The notes beneath the pieces were generated by a model. The model did not search any database, was not told the DNA's origin, and saw nothing but the letters and a program-made list of their open reading frames with translations. Below are positions 1 through 11,521 of a DNA stretch of 64,000 nucleotides, piece by piece (the first letter of the stretch is position 1; every line of letters starts with the position of its first letter). This stretch comes from Cristatella mucedo (taxonomy: Eukaryota > Bryozoa > Phylactolaemata > Cristatellidae). The position numbers and the translations under genes are program-made. The stretch spans positions 2,165,001 to 2,229,000 of the forward strand of contig WPIO01000057.1 in assembly GCA_009760855.2 (NCBI GenBank), given 5' to 3'.

Positions 1-919
1 ACTCGGGCACCGCTTGGTAGCGGTAGGCATCGCTCCATAGGCTTACATTTCGACAACCTTCACCACTTGTGCAAAATACGCTGCGACAGATTGTATCTAG
101 TAAATTATTTTCCGAATCCTTAATGATTCTAGCTAGTCTTCGAATGCCCACCAGCTTCAATGAGTCAGCTGAAGACTAGTTCATTTTCTTTCACTCTAGC
201 CGTATCGCCCTGGCGGTAACTCTTTCACTCATGAAGCCATGACAGAATCGATGCTCGTCATTGGGGTCCGGTATCTTTATTTTATGGCCGCCATTGTTAT
301 CTGATTCTCTAGTAACTCCAGTATTTCATGCTTGCTCGGTAAGAGTGGTGAAAAGCAGCGGGCTAAAATCGACCCAAATTAGGCTTTTACCAACACTGTA
401 CTTTTAGTGTGTGTATTTTAATTATTGGGACCCAGGTGTATCGTAGTTTTTGTAACGTTTATTGAATGCGTGTAATGTGGCAGAACTAGCTCTTCAAAAT
501 TTCGGAATTGGCGCGATCAAGGGTATGCAATGTGCTAATTCGTGAGTCGCTTACCTGGTGGGGATTTGACACTACCGTGTAGCAATGAGCTGCTTTTAAT
601 CTGCTTATCAATCGCGTCAAAATATCCTCGATGGAAAGTTTAGGTTGCTCAACATTCGGCGGAGTATTTAATGTACTGCGCATAATCTGTGCAAATTATG
701 GTAGCGACATAGTCTAACGTGAGAGATTTGTACAGTCTCCAGAGGAAACTAAGAATCTCTTCTTCCTAAGCATTTGAAATACGCTGAAAAGGAAGCACGT
801 CAATTGAGTTCTGATAAAATGTACAATTTTCAGCGAGCATGAGCACGCGAATGTCGATCCACGTGGGCGAGCACTAGGAAGAACAGATGGGCTAGTACTT
901 ATTTTTTAAAGGTTAGCTC
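1..919. other. No gene seen
   Basis: AT-rich sequence; 715-850 may be a very old LINE A tail (minus), otherwise nothing recognised. Confidence 0.5.
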
Positions 920-924
920 GGGGG

Positions 925-1131
925 GGGGTATCGTGCCGTCAGACGGGAGTGAGCCCTAGGCTTTGGGAGCGTACGACCTGAAAGTACGGCCTCCAAAGAC
1001 TCTGAGGCTGGTGAGAGGCGCAGCTGAGCGACTTGATTCAGAAGAGTGGATTGTAAAAATCCCATCCTTTGCAGCAAATATAAAGTGCCTTGAAAGAGAT
1101 TAAATTCTCTGAAGGTGTTATACAAAATGTA
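925..1131. mobile_element. LINE A with inverted 5' segment
   Basis: 943-1055 is minus-strand LINE A coding sequence (AGGCTTTGGGAGCGTACGAC); 1066-1131 is the plus-strand tail (GCAGCAAATATAAAGTGCC). The inverted 5' part joined to a forward tail is the known product of twin priming in LINE insertion. Confidence 0.55.
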
Positions 1132-1798
1132 TTATAAATTATTAATAGAAAGTATTTCGGATAGGTAGACCAGAGCAGGAGAATGAAAAAAACGAAAAAG
1201 TGACGGAATCTCATGGTCAACACACTACTTGATGTACAGGCCAGCGCAGGTTGGCGAAAAATGCGTATTAAGGAGAATTCTACTTAGCGTCGTGCAAAGT
1301 GGTTTGTACTGGGTGGTTGCCATATAAAAAGTAAGCTCTGCCGTTGCTCAAAATCTCGGCTACGCTTCGGCCATGGTGATTCAGCCAATGGACAGGAAGT
1401 GGTGTTCCCGCTCTCGCAGTTCTTTGCTGCGTCCTCGCATTAGCACAGTCCGACTGTACGTCAAGAAACTTGTTTAAGCATTCAAGATACTGAATAGAGA
1501 GGAAAGATTATTGTGATTCACTCTTATGTAACCGAAAATTGACCGGAAATCGACTGAAATTTTGAGTTGATGCTATATCATTCTAACGTTCAAATGTACC
1601 CACATTTAACGTCACTACGCTCGCGCGTTCCAGGGCAAATCGGTTGCAAGGTGAGGGCCAATTCAACAACCCACTTTAATCTACCGCTAATCCACCTGAA
1701 ATTGGTTGGAAAAAGTATAAGTTTTGTTTGTATATTATATTGCCCATAATTCAAAAGTATCCACGCGTTTTCTCGCCCTTTCGCCAGCCCATTCTTAT
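1132..1798. other. No gene seen
   Basis: Unique-looking AT-rich sequence; only short open frames without homology. Confidence 0.5.
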
Positions 1799-1979
1799 AA
1801 TAAATAAATAAATAAATCCTAGCTGCTTAAACAGCCTCTTTTTGTTTAGTGACAGAAGAGCCTTTACGGCTATCACCGCCGCTTGCAGTGGCGATAAAGG
1901 ATCGCCCACCACAGGAATCGAACCCACGACCTCGGGACCGAGGTCATGAAACCTTACCTAGTGTGCCATCACGGCTTAT
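1799..1979 (-). mobile_element. SINE-A
   Basis: tRNA-derived SINE. On the minus strand: head with A box (CACTAGGTAAGG) and B box (GGTTCGATTCC), body TGGGCGATCCTTTATCGCC, then GGCTCTTCTGTCACTA and an (ATTT)n tail. This is a near-complete reference copy. Confidence 0.8.
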
Positions 1980-1984
1980 GCAAT

Positions 1985-2837
1985 TTATTACAAGTGACTG
2001 AGATTGGCCGTGCTAACAACTGATATTCTATGCAATCAGCCGCTAAACAAATGGAAATCCTGTGCAAGGTGCCCCAAAAAATTTAATTTCATATTACACC
2101 ATAGTCTGCGTACAAAGGAATCGCGTAACTTCATTATGATGTACGGGCAGCGATCTCGTGCTATGCACTGCAATGCTCCGGGCCAGTGCCGCAATCCAAG
2201 CTAGTCCTCGGTAAAACCATCAGAAATTGTCTTGCCTAGGCTTCAATTTTGATCGCATGTTTCAAAACGCGGTGTTTAACGTGCACCCAAATTAATTTAA
2301 GGTGTTTCGCTTGCTCCACCTCAGGTTATGCATATTGCAGCGGGAGCGGGGCCTAAAAGTTGCTAATAGTTTTTAGTGGATTAAAGTGGACTGCAGAAGT
2401 TACGCGTGATGGCGGGAGTTACCGCATGTTAGCACTAGAACGCGTGAATTTATCGGTATGACGTTCTGCGGATTTATTTAAACGACCGCTCGAAATTACA
2501 GCGTCGTGCCTCCGATTTCCGGCTAATTTTTGATTAATCATAAATCATTGTGGATTTCGCGGTGATTCGATGCACCATTCTGAATAACTCGGTCGAGAAT
2601 GTCCTCAGAGTGTTGCTGGCCAAAGCTGCTGTGGCTGTGACTATATTCAGGCGATAACAGGGCTTGTGGGATTCAAAATATAATTCATTCAAGACACACT
2701 GTGGTCGTCCACATAATGTTAAAATACTTATCGGCAGCCCAAAAACCAAGATTCGTGATGTTGGTATGCATGCGTTTATTTTGCAGTTGCCTCAAAACGA
2801 TTCTTTATGACGTAGCCTACCGGCCCCGACAAAAAGG
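1985..2837. other. No gene seen
   Basis: Nothing recognised on either strand. Confidence 0.5.
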
Positions 2838-2914
2838 TATTAGCTGATTTAACAGCCTCATTTGTTTAGCGGCAGAAGAGCCTTAACGGCTATCGCCGCC
2901 GCTTGCAGTTGCAA
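2838..2914 (-). mobile_element. SINE-A, 3' part only
   Basis: Body and 3' end (GCTGATTTAACAGCCTCATT, minus strand); the tRNA head is lost. Confidence 0.7.
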
Positions 2915-3019
2915 GTGGCTGGGCTAAGCTGGACCGGCTCCGCAGCGGATTCGTCAGAAAAGCCGTTTACCGACCTGACGATAGGATAGCATTTATTTAT
3001 AGGATAGCAGGATGACGAT

Positions 3020-3290
3020 AGGACAGCATTTAGTGGGTCCATGTGATTCGTCCTTCATGTGCTTATGCGTGCTGACACTGTGCATGCTGCCACTAACCAC
3101 ATTTGAATGCTGACCCTGTGCATGTCACCCCTAACCATATTATTCATTTTGTTTGTTTTTCAAGCATGATTTTACTTACTATTCAATTGCATATCACTTT
3201 GCAGCAAATGTAAAGCGCCTAGAAAGAGATTAAGTTCTCTGAGCGCGCTTTATCAAGTGCAATATTATTATTATTATTATTATTACGATT
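3020..3290 (+). mobile_element. LINE A 3' UTR copy
   Basis: GGACAGCATTTAGTGGGTCC through the 3' UTR, hairpin and (ATT)n; preceded by two short duplications of AGGATAGCA. Confidence 0.8.
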
Positions 3291-3726
3291 GCTTAGGGTC
3301 GCTATCGAAAGTCTAAAGTGCGGAATTAGCCAGATTGCGAAAGCACGAGACGCTATTGGCGTCAGGTGAATTCAAACCTAAATAAACGGGATACACATGA
3401 GTGTATGTAATAAAGCGCGGCACAAATGAAAATCAGTCGCAAGCACGTACCGAAATATACTTCCTCGCTCTTCCGACGGCGCCGGGCTCGGCGGCGGCGG
3501 CTCTCCTAACAGCAACCGGTTGCGACGGTTGCTTCCGACTCGGAGCTGAACCCCGAACGCCTCAGGTGTAGCAACTGCTTAGATCGTGACACAAGGAAAA
3601 ATAAATGCTAGGAGCCTGAATGTCCTACACAGTGTAATCTTCCCGCGTGAATTTGTGTTTATGACTATGAGTTATGCCACTTGCCTCTCTTTTGCATGCA
3701 CCCTGACGCGGGGTCCCACGATTAGC

Positions 3727-3744
3727 GGGGGGGGGGGGGGGGGG
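3727..3744 (+). repeat. Poly-G (18)
   Basis: The longest uninterrupted G run on the + strand; others of 9-17 G lie at 920, 16387, 17047, 19093, 30515, 33007, 51420 and 53923. Confidence 0.9.
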
Positions 3745-3822
3745 TACGCAGCGTCCGAAGGACTCCCCGGCTTTACCTTAGGTCACACTGCACCCACTCG
3801 AGCACTCCAAACGGGCAAACAA

Positions 3823-3920
3823 TAATAATAATAATAATAATAATAATAAGACTCTTGATAAAGTGACATCAGAGAACACAATCTCTTTCTAGGCGCTTTA
3901 CATTTGCCGCAAAGGAAATG
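3823..3920 (-). mobile_element. LINE A tail
   Basis: (AAT)n followed by the hairpin and TTTGCCGCAAAGGAA, that is, the LINE A terminus on the minus strand. Confidence 0.75.
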
Positions 3921-4574
3921 CTAAGCGCTCTCGCAGCCGCGACGGCGTGTGAAGTTCGCTGGGCAATGCGTAGCCTTCAATTTCGATTGCTGGCCACTGC
4001 GTTCTATAGACACTCCACTCTGGCAGGATGTCTCACATCCGACCTGACTGTCACCTCAGTCCTTCGTCCACCCGCCGCCTCTCTTCTCATCTTCCGCTAG
4101 CCGCGGTTCTGTCTGCTGCTCAGCCACTTGATCTCCATTCGACTCCACGTGGCAGCTCCCTCGTCTTCTGCATCGCAGAATCTATTTGAAGTGGTCTTCC
4201 TCCTGATTTGCTACCCATCACTCTCGTGCCACTGGCAATTGGGTCTCGAGAACTACGCCCACCTTTCGGGGGGGGGTGTGGGGGCGGAGGGCCAGCGGTC
4301 CACTCGAGTACCTGGGGTCGTTAGTCGTGCTTGTCTGAGCCGGAAGCCTCAGCCACACAAGCCTATATAGACCATGCCTCTAGCACATGGCCAGGAACTC
4401 TCTAGCCCAAGACTAGCCAGGCCCGCGTGATCCTAGCCTCTAGCCTCACAGATCTCCGTCGCTCTCCCCGACCACGGCCGGGATTGTCTCCTCCACACGC
4501 TGTCCGTTCTCTGCTGCCGGAGGTGCCGGCTCGTGACGACTTTCCGGTTCCTGTGAAAAGAGTGCCGCTGGAGA

Positions 4575-4632
4575 ATGCTCGCTCTCCTTTACCTCGTCGC
4601 TGCTGCCTCTTCACTTTTGACGGCCGTCGACG
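4575..4632 (+). CDS. SSR4: SSR4 (TRAP-delta) exon 1: signal peptide
   Basis: First coding exon of translocon-associated protein subunit delta. The ATG opens a hydrophobic signal peptide (MLALLYLVAAASSLLTAVD) that targets the protein to the ER. The donor G|GTCGGT at 4632/4633 is weak, but it leaves phase 1, which matches the phase-1 acceptor at 4819, and the joined codon is Gly20. The spliced gene (58+128+75+162+105 nt) is open throughout and gives 175 aa, very close to the 173 aa I recall for human SSR4. TRAP-delta is a single-pass ER protein that sits beside the Sec61 translocon with TRAP-alpha, -beta and -gamma and assists insertion and glycosylation of some nascent chains. The start codon is chosen because only this ATG gives a signal peptide in the right phase; the exact exon 1 end is the least certain boundary of the gene. 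Confidence 0.65.
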
Positions 4633-4818
4633 GTCGGTCGCCTCCGTCAGCGCGTTCGCTGCGCGCGAATTCGCGTTTTCTCGCCGCGTGCAGACGGCGC
4701 TCGCCTCTCTTCTGGCGTTCGCGCCCGGTGCCGCCGCCGCCGCGGCGGCGTCGTCGGTCGACGTGGCAGCTGTCTACGTCGGCGCCTCGACAAGCGCGCG
4801 CGCGGCTCTTTTTCGCAG

Positions 4819-4946
4819 GCGAGTCGGCGGCATGCAGCTCTCCGAAGGTCAGCTCGCAGACGTACACCACCTTGGAGGCGCACAGCTCGACGCATACGCA
4901 GTTCATAGTCGTGTTCGGCCTCGAGTGCAAGAGCGGAGCCGCCACG
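4819..4946 (+). CDS. SSR4: SSR4 exon 2: N-terminal luminal domain
   Basis: Acceptor TTTTTCGCAG|GC and donor ACG|GTAGGT; phase 1 in, phase 0 out. It encodes residues 20-62, beginning ESAACSSPKV, with QTYTTLEA and TQFIVVFGLECK in the positions of human PSYYTTSDA and ETVFIVEISLTCK. Cys25 and Cys56 correspond to the conserved luminal cysteine pair of the family, expected to form a disulphide. Intron 1 is only about 190 bp and very GC-rich; intron 2, of 4.5 kb, is filled with LINE A and SINE-A copies. Confidence 0.88.
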
Positions 4947-5486
4947 GTAGGTCTGCTCACTCCGTCCCACCCCATGCGTCCGATCGCGCTCGATCGTCAG
5001 TCCGTCGATTGGCGCCGCGTCGGCGGCGGCCCGCCCTCGCGGCCTGCGTCACGATGCCCGGCCGTGCTGGCGAGAGGCCGCGAGCCGGAGCCGCTTCTCT
5101 CCGTCGTCGTCGTCGTCGTCGGTGTGGCTCGCACTGCTCCGCCGGCCCGCCATGCCTTGCCGTTCGACTGCCGTTGCGCTCGTCGCTGGTCGGTGCGCTT
5201 GCAAGCTGCCGCGTGCTTTATCCGTTTTTCCATTCGCGAATCTAGATCCCTGGCAGTCTGGGAGGCATCTAGGAGGGAGGGAGTGGAGGGAGGGTGTTGT
5301 TCAGCAGCAGTGGTGCTCAGCAGTACTTGCCCAGTTCCTGCTGCGATGGTCGCCTCTATGTAACCCTCGACGGTGACCACTCGTTCGCTGCAGGCAGGCC
5401 GATGTGCTGGCACTGCCGGCCAGAAGGCAGCTGCTAACAGTGCTTAACCAACTTGAGGTGTCCGCTGGGGGAGGCTTGATCAGGCT

Positions 5487-5607
5487 ATGATATTACTCAC
5501 CATTCAATTGCATTTCCCTTTGCAGCAAATGTAAAGCGCCTAGAAAGCGATCGAGTTCTCTGAGGGCGCTTTATCAAGTGCATTATTATTATTATTATTA
5601 TTATTAT
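5487..5607 (+). mobile_element. LINE A tail
   Basis: Only the last 120 bp: GCAGCAAATGTAAAGCGCC, hairpin arms at 5533-5540 and 5564-5572, then (ATT)8. Confidence 0.8.
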
Positions 5608-5811
5608 GCTGCTGTGGCGAGTGGCTCGGCCCGGCACAGCCCCTTTCTTAACGAGCCGAGCTGCTGCAATCGCAGGTCTCCCCCTTCTCCTCTGGCACCT
5701 GGCTGTCATCTGGTACTACATGCTGAGAATTTTGAAACCAGGGAGACCGAAAGTTGCTGTGGGGACGGCTGTCTCAAAAACTCACACTCTCTGACTGGAA
5801 TGTGAACGAAA

Positions 5812-6322
5812 TCTTTTGTCGCTCACTTTTAGGTCCCTTCATTCTATGGCTCCAGCCTATCTTTCAGATATAATACCCCATCAGGCCAAGCATCGTACCA
5901 CCCGCTTTTCAGAATCCAACAGTCTAGAAATACCTCGTACAAACCTTAAATCCTTTGGAGACTGTGCATTTAGTTCGTATGCTCCCAAAGCCTGGAACTC
6001 CCTCCCGACCTGCGTCAGAACATCCCCCGACCTGACCACATTTAAAAGGAACCTAAAAACACACCTATTTAGGACAGCATTTAGCGGGTCCCTGTGATTC
6101 GTCCTTGATGTGCTTATGCGTGCTGACACTGTGCATGCTGCCACTAACCACATTCGCATGCTGACCCTGTGCATGTCACCCCTAACCATATTCATTTTGT
6201 TTTTCAAGCATGATTTACTTACCATTCAATTGCATTTCACTTTGCAGCAAATGTAAAGCGCCTAGAGAGAGATTAAGTTCTCTAAGGGCGCTTTATCAAG
6301 TGAATTATTATTATTATTATTA
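5812..6322 (+). mobile_element. LINE A 3' end in SSR4 intron 2
   Basis: C-terminal frame from LSLTFRSLHSMAPAYLSD to LKTHLFRTAFSGSL, then 3' UTR, hairpin and (ATT)n. 5'-truncated; sense to SSR4. Confidence 0.85.
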
Positions 6323-7975
6323 ATCTAGTATCTGTCGACGGATGGTCTAATAACGTATCGGCTTTTAGTTTTAATAATGCTTTAGCCTTATCGTCATCGG
6401 TTGGTTTTAAGCAAAATCATGCAGCCTAGAGAAACTGGACGAGTGTGCACACAGTAGATGCGTCGGATTCGTGTGCCCCGGTGGCTCGTAGCCCAGTGCC
6501 AATGCGCTTGCATTTCACATCCCACCTCGTGAGATTGAGTCGTGCAACTGGCAATACTTGGTTGCCTGCTGCGAAAGTGGCACGAATGACACCATTGTCG
6601 TTCTGCCACTATACAAACTAGGCTGTTGGATCAGCCACTTTACTCCCGGAGATTGAGCAGAGGACAAGAGATTTCAAGGAACCCTATTATCGATAAGAGT
6701 GGCTGGTTTTTATGCGAGCAGTCTGCGGCTGCTGTTGCAAATGGCAGGGAGAATACACACGCACGCTCATACATGCACACACATATAATTCAAAGTACTG
6801 GCCACGTGTCGAAAGCTGGGCTCATGTTGTCCAAGGTGCTTGTACAGCTCAGTGTGCTGGAGCTGAGTCGGTTCTCGTCGAGCGAGATACAAATAAACTA
6901 TATTTATTTTTAGTAGATCAGCTGTCGCAGTTTTCCGAAATGGAACCGGAAGGCGAACGAATTCATACCAATTTATCGAATGATAAGTTAAGCCTCATGG
7001 GTGCTAACAAGCTGCCATTGCACTGCAAGGGTCGGACGAGGGTAGTGTAAAACTTGCGCACAGAGCGAAGACAGCCCATGGTGCCCCACCATGAACGGTG
7101 ACAATCTTGAGAGGCAATACTTAACAGGATTTCTTGGTGAGATTGTTCTCAGAGGTATGACAGCTGGCCAGCAAAGTCACCCAGGACGGTCATTTCTTCC
7201 GACTGAGCGAAGCAGTGTTTGTTTTGGAGCGTTTGCTGGCTGCTCGAAAAATTTAATAGAGGGACGGCACACAAATGACTGCTTCTTGTTATTTAGCCCA
7301 CAAAAAGGTTGAAAAATAAGTTTCGTCTTGTTCTTGCATCTCTTTTTGTGTTTTTAGGTGTATTTTAGCGTTTTTGCTGCCATGCATGTGTTGGTTAGTT
7401 ATGTTTTTAGTGTATCTATTGGTCATCTTGCTTGGTTCGTAAGTTTTTCTGTTCATTTTTTGAGGCAGTTAACAAATTTTGAAAAAGTCGAGCTGTTTTT
7501 TAGTGCTGCTCTTGAGTTGGATCGTAAAAAGGCTCACGTGACTAGAAAAATGCCCCCCCACATCCTTTTTACCATCCTCTGCATCATCTTCTTCTGACTC
7601 ACGGCTCCGTGAAAATTCGCGAGCGCTTTTTTCCAATTTGTCAATTCATCAGGGCCGATTTGTTGCCAAACTGTAGAACTGATCACCCTTTTTCTACTGT
7701 AGACTGTGTGGGAAATCGCGATCCAGTTTCATCTGGTCTTGCCTTCCCTCGAGTGCACGCGTCCACGCACCACGTGCCGCCCACGAGCTTTCCACGAGCT
7801 TTGGTGTTGGGATCGTTTATTCCTCCCAAGTCCACTTGCTGTGCGTTAGCATCAAAGAAAGGCACTGCCTCGCGGCCGTTAGCTCTGGTGCAGAAATCGA
7901 AACCTAGCCTACTGCTCGCCAGTCTGATGCCCACCAGTGGCCGTGGCCTGTGTGTTGCCCACAGGCTTGGCAGGA
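6323..7975. other. SSR4 intron 2, no other feature
   Basis: A 128-codon frame at 7609-7995 (+) was examined and has no recognisable domain; treated as intronic. Confidence 0.5.
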
Positions 7976-8166
7976 GCCGTGATGGCACGCACTAGGTAAG
8001 GCGGTTGCTTTTCACGACCTCGGCCCCGAGGTCGTGGGTTTGATTCCTGCGGTGGGCGATCCTTTATCGCCCCTGCAAGCGGCGGTGATAGCCGTCAAGG
8101 CTCTTCTGTCGCTATACAAAAAAAGAGGCTGTTAAATCAATTGGTATTTATTTATTTATTTATTTG
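7976..8166 (+). mobile_element. SINE-A, full length
   Basis: A box GCACTAGGTAAGGCGG, B box GGTTTGATTCC, body to GAGGCTGTTAAATCAATTGG and (TATT)n. In SSR4 intron 2, sense orientation. Confidence 0.85.
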
Positions 8167-8576
8167 GGAAGGATGATTGGGATCGTGGCTTCCGCAGCTC
8201 TAGTTGCTTGAGGGTCGCCGAGTTACCACGACCGAGTGGCCGCCCAATTTCCCCCTACCAGGCACGCCGTTCCCCTGCTCGGCCTGGCATCGCTTTGTTG
8301 CACGGTCCTGGTCACCAGCCGGATAATTAGCAACAGAGAGAACCTTCCCCGTCTTCTTGGGATGAGTGAAGGCAGACGATATGTAACCCGGCAAAGTATG
8401 CACCAGGAGTGTTTCAAGTCATATTGACTCTGCCTAGGGCCCCTGAAACAAGTAGTTGCAACCAAGGACCTCTCTGTGACGAGACCCGCACTGTCCGGTA
8501 GCAAGCCTGGCTTGACACTGCTCTCGCGGGAGCTGGACGCCTCTACTGGTTTTACGAGTGTCCTACCAACGTCATT

Positions 8577-8647
8577 TCAAATGTAAAGCGCCTAGAAAGA
8601 GATTGAGTTCTCTGAGGGTGCTTTATCAAGTGCATTATTATTATTTC
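8577..8647 (+). mobile_element. LINE A tail
   Basis: Only the terminal 70 bp: AAATGTAAAGCGCCTAG, hairpin, ATT repeat. In SSR4 intron 2. Confidence 0.7.
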
Positions 8648-9488
8648 ACTGGAGCAATTCTGTTCAAGACATGCAATTGTATGGCCTTATTAGCCTGATC
8701 GCTTGTCGGCTTGACCGTCCACCTCACCACTTCCATGTTTTCACAATGGCATGTTGCAACGACGTCTTTATTAATATGGCAGCACACTTACTAGTCAGAA
8801 ACTATTCTTGCTTGTATTGTTTGCTTTGCCAAATGCAGGACCCATATTTGTTCATTAATGAAGGCAACAGTCTCCAATGCTTTGTCCGTCTCTCAGCACT
8901 TATTAGCTACTGTGGCATGTCCGAATTTGCGCTGTGCTGACAAAAGTGCTTCGTTTAGCATTCGATGCTTGTGCCATTTTTAGCAGGATTCGCCGACGTT
9001 GATTTTAAGTTTAAGATGTATTGTTCCACTTCAGGGAGGTTTTCTAGTATAGCTTGCTTCTCCTGCCCCTCAAATGTGGTGGGAACTTTAGTACGGCTGG
9101 ATATGTATGGATTAGTATGGTATGCGCCATCTGAGCCAGTTCTGTGGGGAAAAGTTCTTAACCATCAGAATTTCCCTTTTTCCAGCGCTCGCTTAAGCTT
9201 TGGACGGCACGTGCATGCACACACACGCACATGCACACACACATTTATGTATAGCTATATTCTCCTTATTATGCTTATTGGGGTTGTATCGGCACTGAGA
9301 GGGAGACTTGGTTGGCTGGCTATTAACTTGTTTGCTTTGCATTGCCCGGTTGCACTTGCATCATTGCTGCTGATAGATGCTTTGCTTCATATCGAACAAC
9401 CTCCACACTTGTTCTGCACGTCACCGTGGGACACATGCGACGCGGTCGTCCTGCACACATTCGTGAGCATGTTTTTGGCCGTTTGCAG
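8648..9488. other. SSR4 intron 2, 3' part
   Basis: A CA-rich stretch at 9210-9245; open frames here are chance extensions of exon 3. Confidence 0.5.
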
Positions 9489-9563
9489 AATCTTAACCTC
9501 CACGCCGAGGTTGGCGACCATTACATTCCTGTCGCTCACTCCGTCAGCCGTGAGCGTTATCAG
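9489..9563 (+). CDS. SSR4: SSR4 exon 3
   Basis: 75-nt exon between acceptor GTTTGCAG and donor CAG|GTAAAT, phase 0 on both sides. It encodes residues 63-87: NLNLHAEVGDHYIPVAHSV, ending in RYQ. This aligns with human NMALYADVGGKQFPV...GRYQ, including the shared RYQ at the same exon edge. Intron 3 downstream is 189 bp. Confidence 0.9.
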
Positions 9564-9752
9564 GTAAATCTTGCAGCGGCAGCAGCAGCGCCCGACACGG
9601 ATCATAGTTACCCGTGCACCAAGACGACCACGCTCGGTGACCCGCTGAACGTCTCTTGTGTGGCATTGTTTGCATCGTCCCGGCTGCGCATCCATCGTCG
9701 CGATCGTCGCACTGCAGCAGCAGCAGCGCCGCTCGCCTTGTGCCGTTTGCAG

Positions 9753-9914
9753 GTGAGCTGGGGCGAGGAGCACAAAGCGGCGCCCGCCGGCAAGTACCCT
9801 GTCCGCTTCTTCGACGAGGAGGGTTTCTCTGCGCTGAGGAAGGCTCAGCGCAGTGGCGATGCCGCATCGGCAGCCGCTGTAAAGCCCCTGTTTGTCGTCG
9901 ATATCGAGCACCCG
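9753..9914 (+). CDS. SSR4: SSR4 exon 4: core luminal beta-sandwich
   Basis: Acceptor TGCCGTTTGCAG and donor CCG|GTGAGT, phase 0 on both sides; residues 88-141. This is the most diagnostic exon: VSWGEEHKAAPAGKY followed by VRFFDEEGFSALRKAQ and KPLFVVDIEHP. Human SSR4 has VSWSLDHKSAHAGTY, VRFFDEESYSLLRKAQ and PPLFTVSVDH in the same order and spacing. A small alanine-rich insertion (DAASAAAV) sits where human has NEDISII. Confidence 0.95.
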
Positions 9915-10095
9915 GTGAGTGGCATGTTCGTGTTTGCATTCTGGATTTTCATTAGAGCCAAATCACAGAGCCCTGCCCCCTTCGTAACTGAAGCGGAGTG
10001 AGCGATTTTCGAAAACGCCAGCATTTGGCCACCAGCAAGATAGCTTGTCTTTTTTTGTGGGCAAGCAGAGTCGTGGCCCAGTTGCACGGTACTTT

Positions 10096-10700
10096 TTACT
10101 TTACGACCCTGAGAGTGGGTTTGAGGGCCACTTGAGTTATTTGTTCATTTTCTGGTGCAGTTTGGATGAAAAGTGCTGTGAGTATTCTGCCACTAAATAA
10201 ATTAGTCTTCTTAGTCAGCCAATCTTGAATGTTATTGAAAGTGCATCGCGTAGCTGAACTTTCTAGATTTCGTTTTCCTGAAATGGCTGTTTTCAGTAAA
10301 CGGCAAATACTCTCAATTCGTTGCTGTGATATAGAAATCTGGGAGCAGCAGCACTGCTGGCCTTTTCGAAAGTCAAACTGCACTATGCTGCCATTATATG
10401 GCTGAGTGTGGCTAGGTTTGCCCATAACTAGTAAGTTGGTCTTGTTATCATTCAACTTCAGAAAGTTTATTGCCATCCAAGGGCGCAAGTTTTTTGCTGT
10501 ACATTTAGTATGGGAGTTCAGACAGTTTGACAGTGCTGGAAAGCTTAGAGGGATCAAAGCGCTCGTGCTGCTGCTATGTGCCATCTGCATAAAATGAAAG
10601 CTTATGTTGTGCTTGGTGACTGCATCAGCAAGAGTCAGTGTGTTAATTGTGACAGTAAGTGGATCATGCACAGACTCGTCGGTGACCCTATACTTTAAAG
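10096..10700 (-). mobile_element. LINE RT fragment in SSR4 intron 4
   Basis: Minus strand reads ISFHFMQMAHSSS (the decayed '[11 protein letters not shown]' region), then FLKLNDNKTNLLVMGKPS, the conserved segment downstream of the RT active site in L2/CR1-like elements. Decayed. Confidence 0.6.
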
Positions 10701-11521
10701 GCTCTAATGACCGTTTACATCAATTTCCCCGCTGATTGCACCTAAATCATCGCAAGGCAGCATCATTGATGCCCAGGCAAAACAATGAAAGCTCAAGGAC
10801 TTGGTGATCGTCTAGTGCTCCGGAAACATCGAGCCTAAAAAGCAGAGGACTCAAAGTGAGCATTCCTAAGAAGATTGTTATACACCTGCAGCAATACTGA
10901 CTAAGGGAATTTGCTCGCAAAACCTGAGCTGAACTTCGTTGGTAATTATGAAGTTTCGCTATAAGAGTTTGCGTTCCAGTGTCTTTGATTGGAATAATTG
11001 TCTTTTTGAAAGATCCGTGGACATGACATGCGGCAGACTTATTTATGCAGGGCAGCAGCAGATGTATGCATATCAGAAGGAGAATGGTGAGTATAAGGTC
11101 TCGAGGGCTAGTAGTCTTGTTAGGCTGGGGTGGTTTACTTGGAGGCTATTAAGGCAGGCTTGAACTCGGGTCATCAAAGACTAGCACCGTAACTCAATCG
11201 CCAAACCAGGGTGGCTTTAGAGCAAGAGGCGTCTAGTAGGGATGGTGGAGAGGAGTCCAGCTAGGATGTTACCTTGCGGGTGGATTCTCTTATCTCCCCC
11301 CCCCCCCATAGAGAAGCTAGAGCAGAGATCTGCTAGGTCGATGCAGGGATTGCTAGGCAAGATACTGGCATGGGAGCAGTAAGGAGATGGTTGGCGGTTG
11401 CATTCTTCATCGCCACTCGTCCTTTTTTATGCAATGGTCGAACGGTGGTCAATTTGAAAGCCCTTTGAGCAAGCCCTTCATCCGGAGACTCTTTTACTTT
11501 AATCTTGTTCTTGCATTGCAG

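Larger units (their letters stand above)
3291..4399. other. SSR4 upstream region
   Basis: Apart from the LINE A tail and the G18 run, no feature. Becomes GC-richer towards SSR4 and may hold part of its promoter. Confidence 0.4.
4400..5260. promoter_or_regulatory. GC/CpG-rich block around the SSR4 start
   Basis: About 850 bp rich in CG dinucleotides and GCC/CGT repeats, in sharp contrast to the AT-richer surroundings. It contains the first two SSR4 exons and the start of intron 2. A CpG-rich block over the first exon of a housekeeping gene is the expected promoter setting. No TATA box is evident just upstream of 4575. The long open frames running through this block are a by-product of the base composition. 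Confidence 0.45.

Noticed and set aside
4427-5363. Long open frames (260-270 codons) over the SSR4 start
   Set aside because: They run through splice sites in a CpG-rich block; only the TRAP-delta segments have homology.
7609-7995. 128-codon frame in SSR4 intron 2
   Set aside because: Low-information composition, no homology, overlaps the head of a SINE-A.
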